A stretch of 64,000 nt of DNA, taken from Lepas anatifera. Lineage: Eukaryota > Arthropoda > Thecostraca > Lepadidae. Both the position numbers and the translations under genes were made by a program. A model generated the notes under the pieces. It worked only from the letters and a program-made list of their open reading frames with translations. It made no database searches and was not told where the DNA came from. Where the stretch lies: positions 26,880 to 90,879 of the forward strand of contig JAOTON010000458.1 in the NCBI GenBank assembly GCA_034440635.1. Reading direction: 5' to 3'. Positions 21,123-32,379 of the stretch are shown piece after piece. How positions within the stretch are numbered: the stretch's first letter is position 1; every line of letters starts with the position of its first letter.

Positions 21123-22130
21123 CACGTGCCCCGCTGGGTCCCTGGCATGGCGCGCCCCGCTGGGGGAGGCGTTTTTCGCCCCCTCCGTATCTTATTCCCC
21201 ACGAAAGCTAAAGGAAAATTACGGGCGGCGTTCGAAAGCTCTTGACAAGACGAAGAGATTTTATACGATAAATTTTATGTCAGGTCAATATTGAGGTCAC
21301 AATAGGTCAAAGAAGGTTCCGTAGGCTTACAACAGAGCAGTGTACGTTTCTCTTTCTAGATTTGCCCTCAGGGAGCTAGAGCAAATATTTATGCATCATT
21401 TGATTTTTCTCATCACGGCAAATCGAATGATGTATAATATGACCTTGCCAGGTCAAATAGTGAAAATGACCTGACCTCGAGCTAGGTCAGGGTTACAGAG
21501 TGGCCTGGTATGGTCATGTTGCATATCAATCGACTGCCCGTGACAATATAAAAACAATGCGAGCAAAATGGGAGCTTTATCTCAATTTAGTGAGAAGTTA
21601 TTGGCCAAACAATCACCGTATGCTCCTGTGACCTGACATGACCTCTGAGAGGTCAGATGCTCAAAAACTCAACTTTATGGTCAAGATTGTGGTAAGAATA
21701 GACGGTTTGAGGATTTTCAGCTTTATCTATCCAGTATTTACTGAGAAATAACCCATTCTATTTTTCACCAGACTTATCATGGTGTGACCAAAAATTGACC
21801 CAACATTAGGTCAACAATATCGAAATTCCGAGATACCAGATTTGTAGACCCTAATGATCTTAGCATATTGGGGAAGTTTCAAACTGATCGGTTCGCTGAT
21901 GTTCCCTGGGCACCGCTTCAAACTCGTGATTTTAGGTTTTGAAGTCAGGTCACTTGACCTTGAATAGCTTCTTGATCTGACATGACCCTAACTCAAAAAT
22001 TTGGTCAGATGTGTAAAATTAATTAGGAATAAGGTACCGTATGTTTCGTTGTTCTGCGTCTCTTCGTTTTTATGAGCTATCAGGGGACACCAGGAGAAGG
22101 GGGAAATTTCGCTCCCCAGCGGGGCGCGTG
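21123..22130 (+). mobile_element. TTAA-flanked MITE, family 2 (copy E)
   Basis: A 1,008-bp element between TTAA at 21119-21122 and 22131-22134. The inverted ends are CACGTGCCCCGCTGG on the left and the complement of CCAGCGGGGCGCGTG on the right. The interior carries the shared core AATCGAATGATGTATAATAT near 21423 and many AGGTCA motifs. The 3' hairpin is decayed. No coding capacity. Confidence 0.7.
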
Positions 22131-22134
22131 TTAA

Positions 22135-23332
22135 CCCTTGCCCCAGTGGCGGGTACGAGCCACCTTCGCCCTGGTGGGGGGCTTACAAAGACCCCCACGA
22201 TCTCAAAAACTAAGAGAGCTAGAAAAAGCGCAAAACGGCAATCGAAAGGTCTTCAAAAATAATATCGAAAATACTTCGGTCATTTTTCTTTTCAGGTCAA
22301 TATTAAGGTCACCAGAGGTCAAAATAGGTCAAAATCGCTAATATGAGGTGTACTAAGAAAACATCTTATATCTCAGAAACTATGATAGCTAGAAACATTT
22401 TTCTAACACCATTCGAAAGCTCTTGAGTTGCTCTTTCATTGCAATGGCATTAATTTTCTTGTCAAGTCAAGGCCTAGGGAGTTACAGGTCACTGAATATT
22501 GGGCATATTCTTGGGAATGTCCATAGCCACCCATGCATAAGGGCGTTTCCTTTTTCGCTAGTAACTTCCAAACCAAACAAGATACAGCCATAGTTGATGC
22601 ACCATTGGAATCCTCTCGTCAATACAAATCGAATGATATATAATATTGCTATGCCAGGTCAAATTTAGGAATTTGACCTAACCCAGGTCAACGGTCTGAC
22701 CCAACTTGACCTGGTATAGTCATGATGTATATCATTTGAGTTGCAGTGACTATACAAACATTTTGGTGACAAAATAAAAGTTCTATCTTAGTTTACTCTA
22801 AATTTATAGAGTAAAACACCAAAAAATGCTTATTTGACCTAAAGTGACCTTTTAAAGGTCACAACTCAAAATTTTGGCATAAACTTCAGAAATGGGCTAA
22901 GATCAAATCGTAACCGATGTTTCAAGTTGATTCCATCCATAATTACTGAGAAAAGCTCATTTCGTAATTTTCCCATGTATTTACAATGGGGAGGTCATGC
23001 TCTGCACATGACCTTAGGTCACCAATATAAAAAATCCCGGAACAAATGTTGTAGCTCCTGGTGGGCCCAATATGTGGTATAAGTTTGAACTTGATCGATT
23101 AACTCTTCTTTTAGTTATGCGGTCCTAAGCATTTTTGAGGTGAGGTCACTTCACCTGGCCTGGTGACCTGACCTGATATGACCTTGGGCTAAAATTTTCA
23201 GGAAAGATGTAAAAATGATGAAGGAACAGGTAGACCAGGTTTGGCGGCGCTGCGCGCCGCCGTTTTTTTATCACTTTGGAAAAACCCGAGGGGGTCTAAA
23301 AGACCCCCCACCCGGGCGAAGGTTAAGGGAAG
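22135..23332 (+). mobile_element. TTAA-flanked MITE, family 2-like (copy F)
   Basis: A 1,198-bp element that starts at the very TTAA that ends copy E and finishes at TTAA 23333-23336. The ends are CCCTTGCCCCAGTGG on the left and the complement of CCACCCGGGCGAAGG on the right; CCC directly after TTAA is also the piggyBac-type start. It carries the shared core near 22629, AGGTCA repeats, and a well-formed hairpin plus T7 at 23243-23269. No transposase. Confidence 0.7.
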
Positions 23333-23340
23333 GCCTAACC

Positions 23341-23448
23341 CGTCTGTCAAGGTTTGGGAAAGAATCCCCCGTCTTTCAAAGTTGAGCGTACTTTTCGCTG
23401 TCTGTCGAAGTTGGGGGAGTGCGTCCGCCGCCTGTCAAGGTTGAGGAA
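23341..23448 (+). repeat. 29-30-bp minisatellite, left part
   Basis: Four units of the type CGTCTGTCAAAGTTGGGG start about every 29-30 bp (at about 23341, 23370, 23399 and 23429). Two more units follow the SINE. Confidence 0.75.
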
Positions 23449-23449
23449 A

Positions 23450-23799
23450 TCCCGGTAGCTCAGTTGGTAAAGCATTGGGCTCCGGTCCGCTGCTCAGAAA
23501 TATTAGTGGCAGTGCATGTCCAGGCTTGGGATCGGTTCCGCTGAGACGCTCCGGTGCTTAATAGTTTACTTGACGTAGGTCAGCTGTCAAGCGACTGGTG
23601 AGAGGGTGACCTGAGCGGGGCACCTGTCCCAGTGCTTTTTGGGACGGTTAACTTTGACTTCTAAATTATCCCTTCATTGTGGGCGTAGCTCGTTCGAATG
23701 GTGGGGTCGAGGTCTCCGTGACAAGTCCATTGATGACTTTAGTGAGGCTCCGACTCCAACAGCCGTACTGGGAACAACTTGCAGAAATGTATAAAAAAT
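23450..23799 (+). mobile_element. tRNA-derived SINE, full-length copy
   Basis: The head CCCGGTAGCTCAGTTGGTAA has a recognisable Pol III A box (TAGCTCAGTTGG). A degenerate B-box-like GGGATCGGTTCC lies about 80 bp on, and a conserved body ends in AGCCGTACT...AAATGTATAAAAAAT. Other copies are at 36684-37032 (-), 53077-53372 (+, truncated at the head) and 39635-39757 (+, 3' tail only). The four copies differ substantially, so the family is not very recent. It would depend on a LINE for mobility. It sits inside the 29-30-bp minisatellite. Confidence 0.8.
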
Positions 23800-23870
23800 C
23801 CGTTCTTCCGTCTGTCAAAGTCGGGGGCACGTATTTTCCGTCTGTCAAAGTTGGGGTAGCGCATCCATGT
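23800..23870 (+). repeat. 29-30-bp minisatellite, right part
   Basis: Two more CCGTCTGTCAAAGT units, 30 bp apart, right after the SINE. The array appears to have been split by the SINE. Confidence 0.7.
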
Positions 23871-23958
23871 CCTCCCTCTGGCGGGTCCCTGCCAGTGATT
23901 GTGCAAAGTTGTTACTTATTCAAAGCGGGACAATGATATGGAGCTGGGAACGGGACCT

Positions 23959-24180
23959 AGAGTGATAGAGAGATAGAGAGATAAAGATAGAGAGAGAGAG
24001 AGAGCGAGAGAGAGAAAGAGAGAGAGAGGAGAGAGAGAGAGGAGAGCGAGAGAGAGAAAGAGAGAGAGAGAGAGGAGAGAGAGAGAGGGGAGGAGAGAGA
24101 GAGGGGAGGAGAGAGAGAGAGAGGAGAGAGAGAGACGGGGAGGACAAAGAAAGAGAGGTACAGGGGAGAGGGAGGGAAGG
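23959..24180. repeat. GA-rich microsatellite
   Basis: About 220 bp of interrupted (GA)n. It generates artificial Ser-Leu open frames on the minus strand, which are not genes. Confidence 0.95.
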
Positions 24181-24547
24181 CGAAAGGGAGAGCCAAATCC
24201 AATGCACAGCTTCAAAGCCTCCCATAAATCTTACCGAGGAATGGAACAACCAAAACACAGTGGACACAAATAGGGAGGCAGAACGCTCAGATGACAGCGA
24301 AATTCTCCACGACAATGACCCTAAATCAGGGTGACAGTTCCATTTCATGGTAAGTGGGACGATACCATCTGCGTCGGCAAATAAAGTGACACGCCGAATT
24401 CCGGAAGCACTGGGAGTGACGGGCGGCATCAGTCAGCGGAGAGCCGGCTGCACGGGGCGGCAGCCAGAGACCGCCCTATTCATAGCCTTCAGCGGCCAGC
24501 AGACAAACCTTCCGCCACACTGACGCGTATAGGGCGCGCTTCTTAGG
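24181..24547. other. Unannotated stretch
   Basis: A minus-strand ATG at 24429 opens a short non-repetitive frame (MPPVTPSASGIRRVTLF) before it runs into the GA microsatellite. I could not find a donor site or a family, so it is not called. Confidence 0.35.
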
Positions 24548-24759
24548 CATAGGCGGATCCAGGGGAGAGACAAGTGGGGGTGCTTCAATCTCTCCTCCCG
24601 ATTGACTCTCGACGACCAGGCTCTCCCCTGAGAACCCCAGAATGCGAGTATCGGTGCCCCCGCTATAAGTTTTGTCGCTCAAAAGTGGCGCCGCCTCCTG
24701 GTCCGGATGGTGCCCCCGACCATGCAGCCCCCATCAAGGAAATCCTGGATCCACCTATG
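24548..24759. mobile_element. MITE with CATAGGCGGATCCAGG ends
   Basis: A 212-bp element. The left end CATAGGCGGATCCAGG is the inverted match of the right end CCTGGATCCACCTATG (15 of 16 bases). The flanking octamers do not match, so the superfamily is uncertain; GGCGGATCCAGG resembles the hAT-like ends elsewhere in the window. Confidence 0.65.
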
Positions 24760-25439
24760 CGCAGGATTTCTCAGGTAAGTTTGCCAGCTCTCAAACCCAG
24801 AGTGTTAGGAGACGATGATATTAAATCTACTGGAACACAAATGTCTACTGCGCACATTTCCAAATTCAATGCAGGCTCAGGAAAGGTCAATCATTAGTTG
24901 CTGTCAGCACAAAAAAATTCTGAATACATGCACCTTGTTTGGTTACCATAGCGATAAGAAGAGCTACGAATCAAGTCTATTGGTTAACATACGAATCAAT
25001 CAGTTTCTTTTTATGATATTTTTATAGTAATAAGTTTGTTGAGGGTGCGGCATTGATTAGCCTAGAGTGGCACGAATCAAGGCAAAGGGATAAGCCGAGA
25101 ACGGAACGGTGAGGCGTGGGTTGCAGTTATAAACTACACAGAGAAAAATTTTGACGCTGCTATTCGGTGTAATTCCCCCTTAACACTTCAATCGCACCAT
25201 GGTTACTCAAGGCTACTCCCATGGAACACCAGTAAAAGGCAGAAACTCTTCTGTGAAAACACGTCGATTATTTTTCGGCGAGTTTTTTCATATCATGAAA
25301 GCGTTACTGCCGGCTTAACTCACACCGGCTTGACGCCTCCTCTAATATCGAAGGATCATGTCAGTGCCCAAGGAGTGTTGATGGAGTAAAGGTCGCGTCA
25401 TCCAGCTGCAATGACACTCTCAATACACCTTCTTGTCTC
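24760..25439. other. Unannotated stretch
   Basis: No gene or repeat is recognised. The donor-like CAG|GTAAGT at about 24775 follows the MITE end and is probably chance. Confidence 0.4.
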
Positions 25440-25670
25440 TATCAGCATCACAGAAGCGTCAACATAGCTCGCGCGAGCTCTCTTCCGGTGTTTTGTCGGT
25501 GTCATCGTGGTGCACTGCGCAGGACGCGCGCGCCAAAACGACGCCATTTTTTAGTCGTCAGTTGCCGTTGCAAACAGCGAAGAGCGTGGCGGGGAAATTG
25601 TGGTTTTCTACTGCCCATGGTGGACAAAAGGAATAAAGAGAGGAGAAAAGTGTTGATTGTTTTCAACTGA
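25440..25670 (+). promoter_or_regulatory. CpG-rich candidate promoter
   Basis: A local CpG-rich patch in AT-rich surroundings. It holds an E2F-like GCGCGCCAAAA next to a YY1-like GACGCCATTTTT at about 25527-25552, a typical pairing in housekeeping promoters. An ATG at 25618 opens a short Lys/Arg-rich frame (MVDKRNKERRK) that stops after 17 codons, with no strong donor. A promoter with a short first exon is possible but unproven. Confidence 0.3.
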
Positions 25671-26338
25671 CAATTTTCTTAAAATCTGAGTGAAATCTCT
25701 TTTGACTGCCTTTGGTGATAATCAAATACGAAATTTTGCGCCACTGGTCGGCCCTTTCTTTTATCTACCTGTCGGTCCTTGCTAACGGTGGCGACTTTTG
25801 CTTCTGAATTTGATATGCCGCTGAAACGTAAGCGTCATCCACAATCTGCTGAATAATATTTTAGACTATGGGATGCTTCGGCATTTGTGGTTTTCTCAAC
25901 TCGATCCTGTCAGGGAGGGGTGGGACTGACTTATCCTATACCCCTCATCATTTTCTAAACGGGTTGGAATAGGCTATTGAATCTTTTCAGCTCCCCTAGT
26001 CCGTCCAAAAGATAAATATATTTTATCCATCGGAAAACACAAAAACGTATTTATTGATGCACACATTGTACGATCCTATATAAATAGCTTTCAATAGAAC
26101 ATTCAAATTATGTAGTAATATAAAACTAAAATGCAGTTTTTCCTATTATTCATTTCAAATGAACAACAAAACAAATTTTGGACAGCAGTTTGGAATCGCC
26201 TTATTAAAAAGAAATAAATTCGGTGAAGCGAGTATCGGTTTACCAGTTTCAGAAAATCAATGGAGTAGCGGTAGTGATTTCAACAAGCCAAGGTAGTGGA
26301 AATAGGGGTAGCTTTTTCTCAAATTTGGTAGTGGCGCT
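25671..26338. other. Unannotated AT-rich stretch
   Basis: No gene or repeat is recognised. Confidence 0.4.
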
Positions 26339-26450
26339 CAGGGGCGGATCCAGGAATTTTCGCTAGGGGGCCGCAGCGCTGGGGGGGCGCCACTTTCATG
26401 GCCAGGGGGCGCCATTTTTAGGCCGGCTGGGGGCGCAAAATTTATGGTCT
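26339..26450 (+). mobile_element. hAT-like left end with GGCGCC motifs
   Basis: CAGGGGCGGATCCAGG begins at 26339 and is followed by several GGGGGCGCC words. The same 16-bp end occurs in inverted orientation at 35321-35336. The flanking octamers GTGGCGCT (26331-26338) and CTGGCTCT (35337-35344) match at 6 of 8 positions. The two ends may bound one element of about 9 kb, or belong to two related short elements. Confidence 0.5.
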
Positions 26451-26489
26451 TTACCCATTTAAAGTATTTTTGTAAACTGAATCAGTTAA

Positions 26490-27463
26490 CCTGCGCCCCG
26501 GTGGGCCTCCGAGTCACCTTCGCCCTGGTGGGGGTGTTTGAACAACCCCTCTCGAACTCGTCCCCTATGCAGGATAGCGAAAAAACGCGAACCCTGGTGG
26601 ATAGCTCATACAAATTCATGAAGACACTACATCAGTCACTTTTTGGCTCAGGTCAACATTGAGGTCATGGCAGGTCAAAGAAGTTGGCATTTTGAGCAAA
26701 GTCTAGCGTCTGACAGCGTTGAGTTAGAATAATTTTGTAGACACTGTTCGCTCTCTCTCGTCACGGCGAATCGAATGATGTATAATATGAGCATGCTAGG
26801 TCAAAACACAAATCACCTGACCTCAGGTCAGGTCAAGGTCACATTTTGACTTAGCATAGTCCATATGCCTATCAATCGACTGGCAATAACAATCCAAACG
26901 CAATGGTATAAACATAAAAGCTGTCTCATCATTTCATGCAAAGTTATTGACCTAAGTATGAAAACTGCTTAAGTAGCTTCGGATGATCTCCCAGAGGTCA
27001 TAGGTAAAAAACTGCAACATGAACCTAAAAAGGGGCCTAAGATACTTCGATTTGGAGAATATGAAGGTATTATCACCTTTATCTACACAGATACAAACCA
27101 TTTTATGTTTTCCTCTGTATTTCCAATGGAGAAGTCATGGTCCGTATTTGACCTTATGTCATCGATATGAAAAATCCCGGAACTTTTTGGAGACCTCGGT
27201 GGGGCCATTATGTGCTATAAGTTTCAATCCGATAGATTTACCCATTTCCTACTTATGCCACCTTCAACATTTTTTGAGGTAAGGTCACTTGGCCTGCACT
27301 GATGACCTGACCTGAGATGACCCAAGCAAAAATTTTTGGGGGATTCTTGCGGAATCGATCAAGAATAAGGTGTGCTAAGTACGCCGGCGCTCCGCGTCGC
27401 CGTTTTTTTCTTGCCGCCCGAAAAACCGGAGGGGGTGTTCAAACAGCCCCCACTGGGCGAGGG
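26490..27463 (+). mobile_element. TTAA-flanked MITE, family 2-like (copy G)
   Basis: A 974-bp element after TTAA 26486-26489. The right border is GGGTCAA, so the right TTAA appears mutated to TCAA. The ends CCTGCGCCCCGGTGGG and CCCACTGGGCGAGGG are imperfectly inverted. It contains the core AATCGAATGATGTATAATAT near 26770, an AGGTCAGGTCAAGGTCA cluster near 26824, and a hairpin plus T7 near 27384-27410. Confidence 0.7.
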
Positions 27464-27467
27464 TCAA

Positions 27468-28600
27468 AGAGGTAATTAGTTTCATATTTTCTTTTTAAAA
27501 AATGAGGAAAGATCATGGCTTTGAATGTATCTAAAATACATCTCAAGAGTGGTAAAAAGTGAATGTATCTCTTTGGCATTTGTTTTATTGTGCACTGGAA
27601 CCCACGGTTAGTAAAGACACTTTGGGACCCGGGGAGACTGCATGGGGACTATTTTCTCCCCAATCAGTGATCAAAATTTTCTTCAGAAGCCTTAAACAGT
27701 TTGCAGAAGACCAACGAATATTTAGAATAGGCCCGTCTCGTTCAATGAGCCTATGTTTGTCATTGGGGATTAGGTTTCTACAGGACATGTCAGATCAAAT
27801 CCCGATACACTTTGCTTATATGATGATGATTAGCACACAGGGCCTTAACTAGCCATAAGGGTCTAATAAACCACTAGGTCAGAGCAGTAATCCCAGTTCC
27901 CTTCAATCTGAGCTAGCCAGCCACGAAGGATCTATTACTTAAGTTCATGGACCTTGGCTTACTTCAAGACCCCAGTTATTTTAAACCTTTCTAAGGCTAT
28001 ATTCTAATATAATGCCTCCTAAGACTTGACTGAGACAAGCAACTTGCCGTATTCCAATGTGGTATTTTGACCTTCCATGCGTAGCCAAGCTCGACGTAGG
28101 ACAAGCGTACCCGGGATGCACAGCGACCAGTACCGACCTCGTCTACGCAGAATATCAGCATACCGATCTAATGTGCGCACTACGATCACAATGCTGATTT
28201 GACCCCACCTGCGCAGTGTGGGCGCAGGCTGGAAATCAGAATAAAATATCGACGTGCGTGCGCCCATTCTTATGTACTTTCTGCATCAGAATACGGCCCC
28301 CAGCAAAGGCCCAGTTTAGGGATACTCCACATCAGCGATCAACTCGGAAAAATGTGTTTGTGTCTCCCTCAACGGCATCTACCTGAATTTTTGGAGGAAC
28401 TATAACTAGCCATAACCAGAGTTTGGCCGTTGGCCTGTCTTCGCTGTGCTATGGCAGCCACATAGGACCCTCGACTGACCAAAGTGAACTCAAAGTCGTT
28501 CACAGTGTACACTTGTACACTTCCCGGCTTTTTCCGGGGGTTCGCTAACTGGCAGATTTAGATCCTAATGGATTTAAGGGTCCCACCAGTCCCACTCACA
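27468..28600. other. Unannotated stretch
   Basis: No gene or repeat is recognised. Open frames here are short and unremarkable. Confidence 0.4.
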
Positions 28601-28619
28601 GCAGTCAAAGACCGTCATG

Positions 28620-29260
28620 GATGGTTACCCGCCTGGATGCAGGGGGCCCAGCGACTTCCCGATTAGACCTCGGGTCACCTCATGACCTTCCACAAGAATA
28701 TGGCAGGCCTTACTGGGCAAGGAAAGACCTGTTGGTCCCGGAGTACCCCTTTTATAGACTGTGCGTTCAGTTCCAAATATATATTTACGATACAGAGTCC
28801 TCTTATGGTTACCGGGGTATCGCCCTGTCCGACAAAAAAAACATGCTGGCAAGACATGGCCCTGACTGCGACCGAAAGATCTGTTGGTTACAGAGATCCC
28901 TGTTGACCTAAGATTGCCCTATTGATAACGAGGAGACTCCTGGTCCCAAAGGACCTGCTGACCGTAGAGGGCCCTACTTGTCACAGCATCCCCCGCTGGC
29001 ACAGAGGGCATTCTCGGTGGCAGACAGAAGACCCTTCTGACTGCATTCGGCCCTGTGTGTGTGTTGGGTTTTTGGGCGTTTTTAGCATCTTGGCCATATC
29101 ACGCCCATTCGGCCCTGCCGACCACGGAATGATGTACTGGTCATGCTTGTCACAGAGGGCCCTGTTGAAAACAGGCGACCCACCTGATTAAAGAGTGTTC
29201 TTCTGCCCCTAGGGGACCCTGACGGTCACATATAGGGTGTCGCTTGCCGCAGAGGGTCAC
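28620..29260 (+). repeat. Degenerate short-period minisatellite
   Basis: Words of the type CTG(C/T)TGGTCACAGAGGGCCC recur with heavy divergence about every 22-26 bp (near 28727, 28880, 28945, 28975, 29000 and 29150). The period is estimated by eye. Confidence 0.4.
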
Positions 29261-30439
29261 GCTTGTAACAGCAAGTCATGCTGGTCCCCGAGGTTTACGG
29301 TTGGTCATAGATTGGCGTAGCCCGGCTGCCCTTTGCGCGATCTTTTCCCTTCTGGTGCCTCTCATGCGACTGTGCTAGCCGCCCCACCTCTTTACTACGT
29401 TTCTGTTCCTCCCTACTATAGTTTCATCACCCAATCAACTCTCCTTCCCCGATCACCTAGGTATTTTCCAGCTCTATCAACCGGCCGCAAACTCAGCCTA
29501 TCCAAGGTGATGATGTTAGAGATTGCACCTGACCAACACTGACCGAGCTTATCTATCACTGATCAACAACCGAGAGGGCTGGGTACATGGACGATCCAGG
29601 ATTTCGATAAGAGGGAAGCGAAGTCTCCAGGGGCGGTCAGACTACCATTTGGGGGTCAACCTTTGGTATCATGGATCTTTGTGATGCTAATTTTGCGTAT
29701 TTGTGATGCCATTTGAAAAAGTGCCGATTAAAAAAGCACGTTGCCAAGAAAAGGAAGGATTTCTCAAAGTGCCTCTAGTTAAATAAGCAACAATAAAACA
29801 GGGCAACTTCTACCTGGATTACGTTTTGAAGCAGAATTTACGCAGAGACGGCCTTTGGAGATTTTGCGAACCAGTCGTTGCAGTTTACCCTGTCTGCGCA
29901 GAGTGGATAGTGATAAATCCATAATATTCTACACAAGGCGAAACTTTTTGCTGTTTACAAACATGTGGGAGAGGACGCAACCAAAATTATGCAGGTGCCT
30001 CCTGCCGAGCTCTTAATGTTTTTCCCACACAGATGACGTGGGAATTTCGCATTACTGTCTGGACACAGCCTTTCATTAGTGGCACTGCGAAGAAAACACC
30101 TCGGCAAAATAAGTAAATGATCAAAGTCAACAGCTTATAGGGTTATCAATAGATCCGGAATGTTTTTTAAACACATTTAAGGGATATTGGTATATGTGCT
30201 CAAAATTTGTTTACAAGAAACATTACTTTTACCAGTCCCCTTTATTCCATCGTAGCATGCTCTTGTTGCAAAAGACAACACAACCACATATCGGACGGGC
30301 ACACGACCACACATCGGATGGGCATGAATGCACCCTGGGGGATCCTGCGTGGTAACGGAGCAAAATGACACCAATCGATACCCAACGCATACATTTAAAG
30401 AACTCGGGGCAATTGTTACCACTCAAAGCTGAGAGCTGT
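29261..30439. other. Unannotated stretch
   Basis: No gene or repeat is recognised before the tandem array. Confidence 0.4.
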
Positions 30440-31300
30440 CCATGTGCCATGGTAGTGCCATGTTGCAGTGGGATGCCGTAAGGCTGAAAAAGAGCGGTTA
30501 ATAGTGAAATTGGAGCACCCGAACACAAAGTAGAAGACATCCGAAGTTGAAGGCGGTACACGTAAAAGTGGGGCGCCCCAAGGCTAAGAAAGAACAGACA
30601 ATTGTGGAAAATGGGCGCGCAATCGTGCACTAGCGGGCAGTCAAAAGTGGATCAGAGCGATCAATTTTACGGTGGGCCGCTTTAGAGCTAAAAGGGACAG
30701 TCAATCATGATATAGGGTTTCTGATCCACAAAGCGGATGGAGGCCAGAGGTGAATGAGGGCAGTCCACGGTGAAGTGGGGTGCTCTAAAGCTGCACAAGA
30801 GCGGCCAGCAGTGGAGAAGGTGTGCGCAATCATACAGAAGAGAGCGGCTAAAAATGGATGAGGGCAGTCCACGTTGCAGTGGGGCACCCTAGGGCTGAAA
30901 AGCGGGTCAATTGTGAAAACAGGGAGCCCAGTCACAAAGTTAAGGGCGCCTGTAGGTAAATTACGGTGGTCCACGTCACAGAGGTCCGCCAAGCGCTGAA
31001 AAAGGGTGGCCAAACGTGAAATATGGGGTTCCCAACCATAAAATAGAGGGCGTCCGGAGGTGAATGAGGAGTCCACATTGAAGTGAGGCGCCCTAGATCT
31101 GCAAAGGAGCGGTCAATAGTGGAGAACAGGAGAACAATCATGCAGAAGAGGGCGGCCAGAGGTAGGCACGGGTGGTCCATGTTGCAGTGGGGTGCTCTAG
31201 AGCTGAAAAGGGCGGCCAATCGTGAAATATGGGCGCCTAACCACAAAGAAGAGGGCGTCACAAAATCGATGAGGGTTGTCCACGTTGAAGTGTGACGCCT
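30440..31300 (+). repeat. Tandem array, about 102-bp unit, divergent block
   Basis: The anchor word AGTGGGG(T/C)GC...AGCTGAAAA recurs near 30466, 30569, 30669, 30764, 30873, 30975, 31080, 31184 and 31286, giving nine diverged units of about 95-109 bp. Partial resemblance in length and words (GTGGAGAA...CAATCATGCA, GGCGCC) suggests it is an older block of the array at 32380-35240. Confidence 0.75.
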
Positions 31301-31796
31301 ATTAGTGACCCGGGGGCATGATATATGCGGGAATGCTTTGGTATATAAATGAGTCCAGCGGTGATACAGCATGGCGGCGGCTACCCAGCCACAGAGGGTG
31401 CTGTAACCTCACCTCCTGGTTGCGGGATAAAGACCCGCGGCATCACGTCATGGTGCTTGCGGGTGTTTCTAATAACCCAAAATTATTATTTTTCAATGGA
31501 GGAACGCGAGTAACGTAAGCAAAACGGTCATTCGATAACAAGGAACAAAATTAAAAAAACTAATCTTTACGCTGGCAAGCCTCTTCCCGTACCCTTTTAA
31601 ATCCAACCTGTGCCCCAGGCTCGGCATCTCTGCCGTAGCAATCCCCTTCCCTCGCAAGTGTTGCTACACTTCGCAACCCATTCCTTGAAATAAGATTCGC
31701 CCCTTTGTTCTGCGACATTAAAGTAAACACCCCTCCCGGAAAACTCTCCCCCACACTTTAGAGGCGGGCAAAGGTGCTTTGCACAGAACGCCTTAT
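31301..31796. other. Interruption in the tandem array
   Basis: Mostly non-array sequence with an array-like patch (GTGATACAGCATGGCGGCGG) near 31361. It is probably an insertion; no gene is seen. Confidence 0.4.
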
Positions 31797-31906
31797 AAAA
31801 AGCCCTTAACTAACTAACTAACTGATGCAGCATGGGAGTGCCAAAAGGCCGGTGGTCTATACCCGGGGGAAGTGTGGTAAGTTAGTCAGTTAGTTTTTTG
31901 GGCTTT
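31797..31906. repeat. Inverted repeat with TTAACTAACTAAC arms
   Basis: AAAAGCCCTTAACTAACTAA and the continuing run at 31797-31824 pair with AAGTTAGTCAGTTAGTTTTT and GGGCTTT at 31879-31906, leaving a loop of about 55 bp. It could mark the ends of a small element or a structured RNA. Confidence 0.55.
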
Positions 31907-32379
31907 CGGGCGAGGGATGGTAATGGTGATAGTGCATCGGGGGGACGCTGATACTTCACCGAGGCGATACCGAGACTGGAGTTATGGATACCGGTGGTGC
32001 AGGCAAGGGGCGCCTGCAGCACATAGGCGTGGAACCGTCAGTGGAGCGTCTGTGGGAGAAAATAATCCATCATAGGGACACTGGAAGGGTAACAACAGGG
32101 TAGAAGGAGGGGGGGGTACACGAACAGGGCACTGGTTGGGCAACAGGGAGGAGAAGACAGTGCATGGGAAGAGCGCTGACGGCACAATTTGGTCATCAAG
32201 GAGACACCGAAGCTGAAGTTTGGAGCTTCCGGTGATACAGCTTGGGGGTACTCGCATTCAGTGAAATTTGTGGGAGCTGTCAAGGGGAGGCGCTGGTAAG
32301 ACAACGGGCCACGTTTGGGATGCAAGAAATTCAAAGTAAAGAGAAGCTGCATGGGGTTTCTGGCAGGGATGTGTTGGTG
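31907..32379 (+). repeat. Highly diverged array units
   Basis: Scattered array words (GGTGATA, CACCGAGGCG, GGTGGTGCAGGCAAGGGGCGCC) without clean periodicity. It bridges the two better-defined blocks. Confidence 0.4.

Noticed and set aside
23450..23540. A tRNA gene
   Set aside because: The head resembles a tRNA 5' half, but no acceptor or anticodon stem can be completed. The sequence continues as a multi-copy SINE.
23916..24429. Ser/Leu repeat open frames
   Set aside because: Direct translation of the GA/CT microsatellite.
24700..24780. Exon ending CAG|GTAAGT at about 24775
   Set aside because: The upstream frame runs through a MITE with CATAGGCGGATCCAGG ends.
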